A stretch of DNA of 64,000 nt from the NCBI RefSeq assembly GCF_001591605.1, contig NZ_BCVF01000001.1:154436-218435 (forward strand), written 5' to 3'. This document shows, piece after piece, positions 63,941 through 64,000 of the stretch. Below the pieces are notes generated by a model that was not told where the DNA came from, did not search any database, and saw only the letters and a program-made list of their open reading frames with translations. Each line of letters starts with the position of its first letter. Within the stretch, counting starts at the first letter, position 1. A program made the position numbers and the translations under genes. The stretch is from Bacillus badius NBRC 15713. GTDB taxonomy: Bacteria; Bacillota; Bacilli; Bacillales; Domibacillaceae.

Positions 63941-64000
63941 TGTTGATTGAAATGGAAGGCGCAAAGACTCCTTCGGGATCAGCGGGACAGGTGAGACCCC
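63941..64000 (+). repeat. Short dispersed repeat, copy B (cut by window end)
   Basis: This matches the first 60 bases of copy A with a few changes (GGTGCGCAG becomes GGCGCAAAG, ATAGG becomes ACAGG). It has the same orientation and continues past the window edge. Confidence 0.85.

Overview
The window is a stretch of chromosome from a spore-forming Bacillaceae species of moderate G+C content. Both the proteins and the gene order closely resemble two Bacillus subtilis segments: the yqj/yqk to spoIIA-spoVA-lysA side, and the ribT-scpA-resABCDE-recS-ypb-ypf-yph-spoIVA-hbs-folE-mtrB-hepT-ndk side. Local differences show it is not B. subtilis itself. There is no rRNA, tRNA, CRISPR array, prophage or intact insertion sequence. 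Nearly all of the DNA is core chromosome.

Layout. Positions 0.2-6.2 kb hold small housekeeping genes (yqjP, yqjQ, yqzH, a CDGSH protein, yqkB, yqkD, yqkE, yqkF, nudF). Positions 6.3-8.8 kb hold spoIIM, fur, yqzK and xerD. Positions 9.0-12.3 kb are a nucleoside salvage operon (deoB-pupG-pdp). Positions 12.5-18.0 kb are the sporulation block dacF-spoIIAA-spoIIAB-sigF followed by a shortened spoVA operon (AA-AB-AF only), then lysA. Positions 19.5-25.4 kb hold a 30-residue ORF, an isolated ribT, ypuF, scpAB, dacB, spmAB and rluB. Positions 25.5-31.6 kb are the cytochrome c maturation and redox-sensing cluster resABC-resDE. Positions 32.2-33.1 kb are an FMN riboswitch with the riboflavin transporter ribU. 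Positions 33-46 kb hold a chemoreceptor, ferredoxin, ypbB-recS-ypbD-ypbE, an amino acid permease, the spore coat operon cotJABC, ypbG, mecB, ypdA, ansA and prsW. Positions 46.7-53.4 kb hold sleB-ypeB (germination), motI, cmk-plsC, ypfD and fni. Positions 53.5-63.3 kb hold der-gpsA, yphE-yphF, spoIVA, hbs, folE-mtrB, hepS-menG-hepT and ndk. The last 0.6 kb is accessory debris: an IS1182-type transposase remnant and two copies of a short dispersed repeat, with a degenerate third copy near 46.5 kb.

How it fits together. Sporulation genes under different sigma factors alternate with growth genes, and the sequence shows good matches for the expected promoters: sigma-H before spoIIAA, sigma-F type before dacF and sleB, sigma-G before spoVA, and sigma-E before spoIVA and cotJ. 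SpoIIAA, SpoIIAB and SigF form the forespore switch. SigF and the later forespore programme lead to SpoVA, DacF, SleB and YpeB, while the mother-cell sigma-E programme supplies SpoIIM, SpoIVA, CotJ and the DacB-Spm group. HepS, MenG and HepT make menaquinone, which feeds the respiratory chain that ResABC and ResDE help build and sense.

I looked for an undescribed system and found no convincing one. The most distinctive points are the missing spoVAC-AD-AE genes, ribT without the riboflavin biosynthesis genes, a perfect operator-like palindrome before deoB, a promoter-proximal terminator before der, a cluster of hairpins before the FMN riboswitch, and the repeat and IS debris at the right end.
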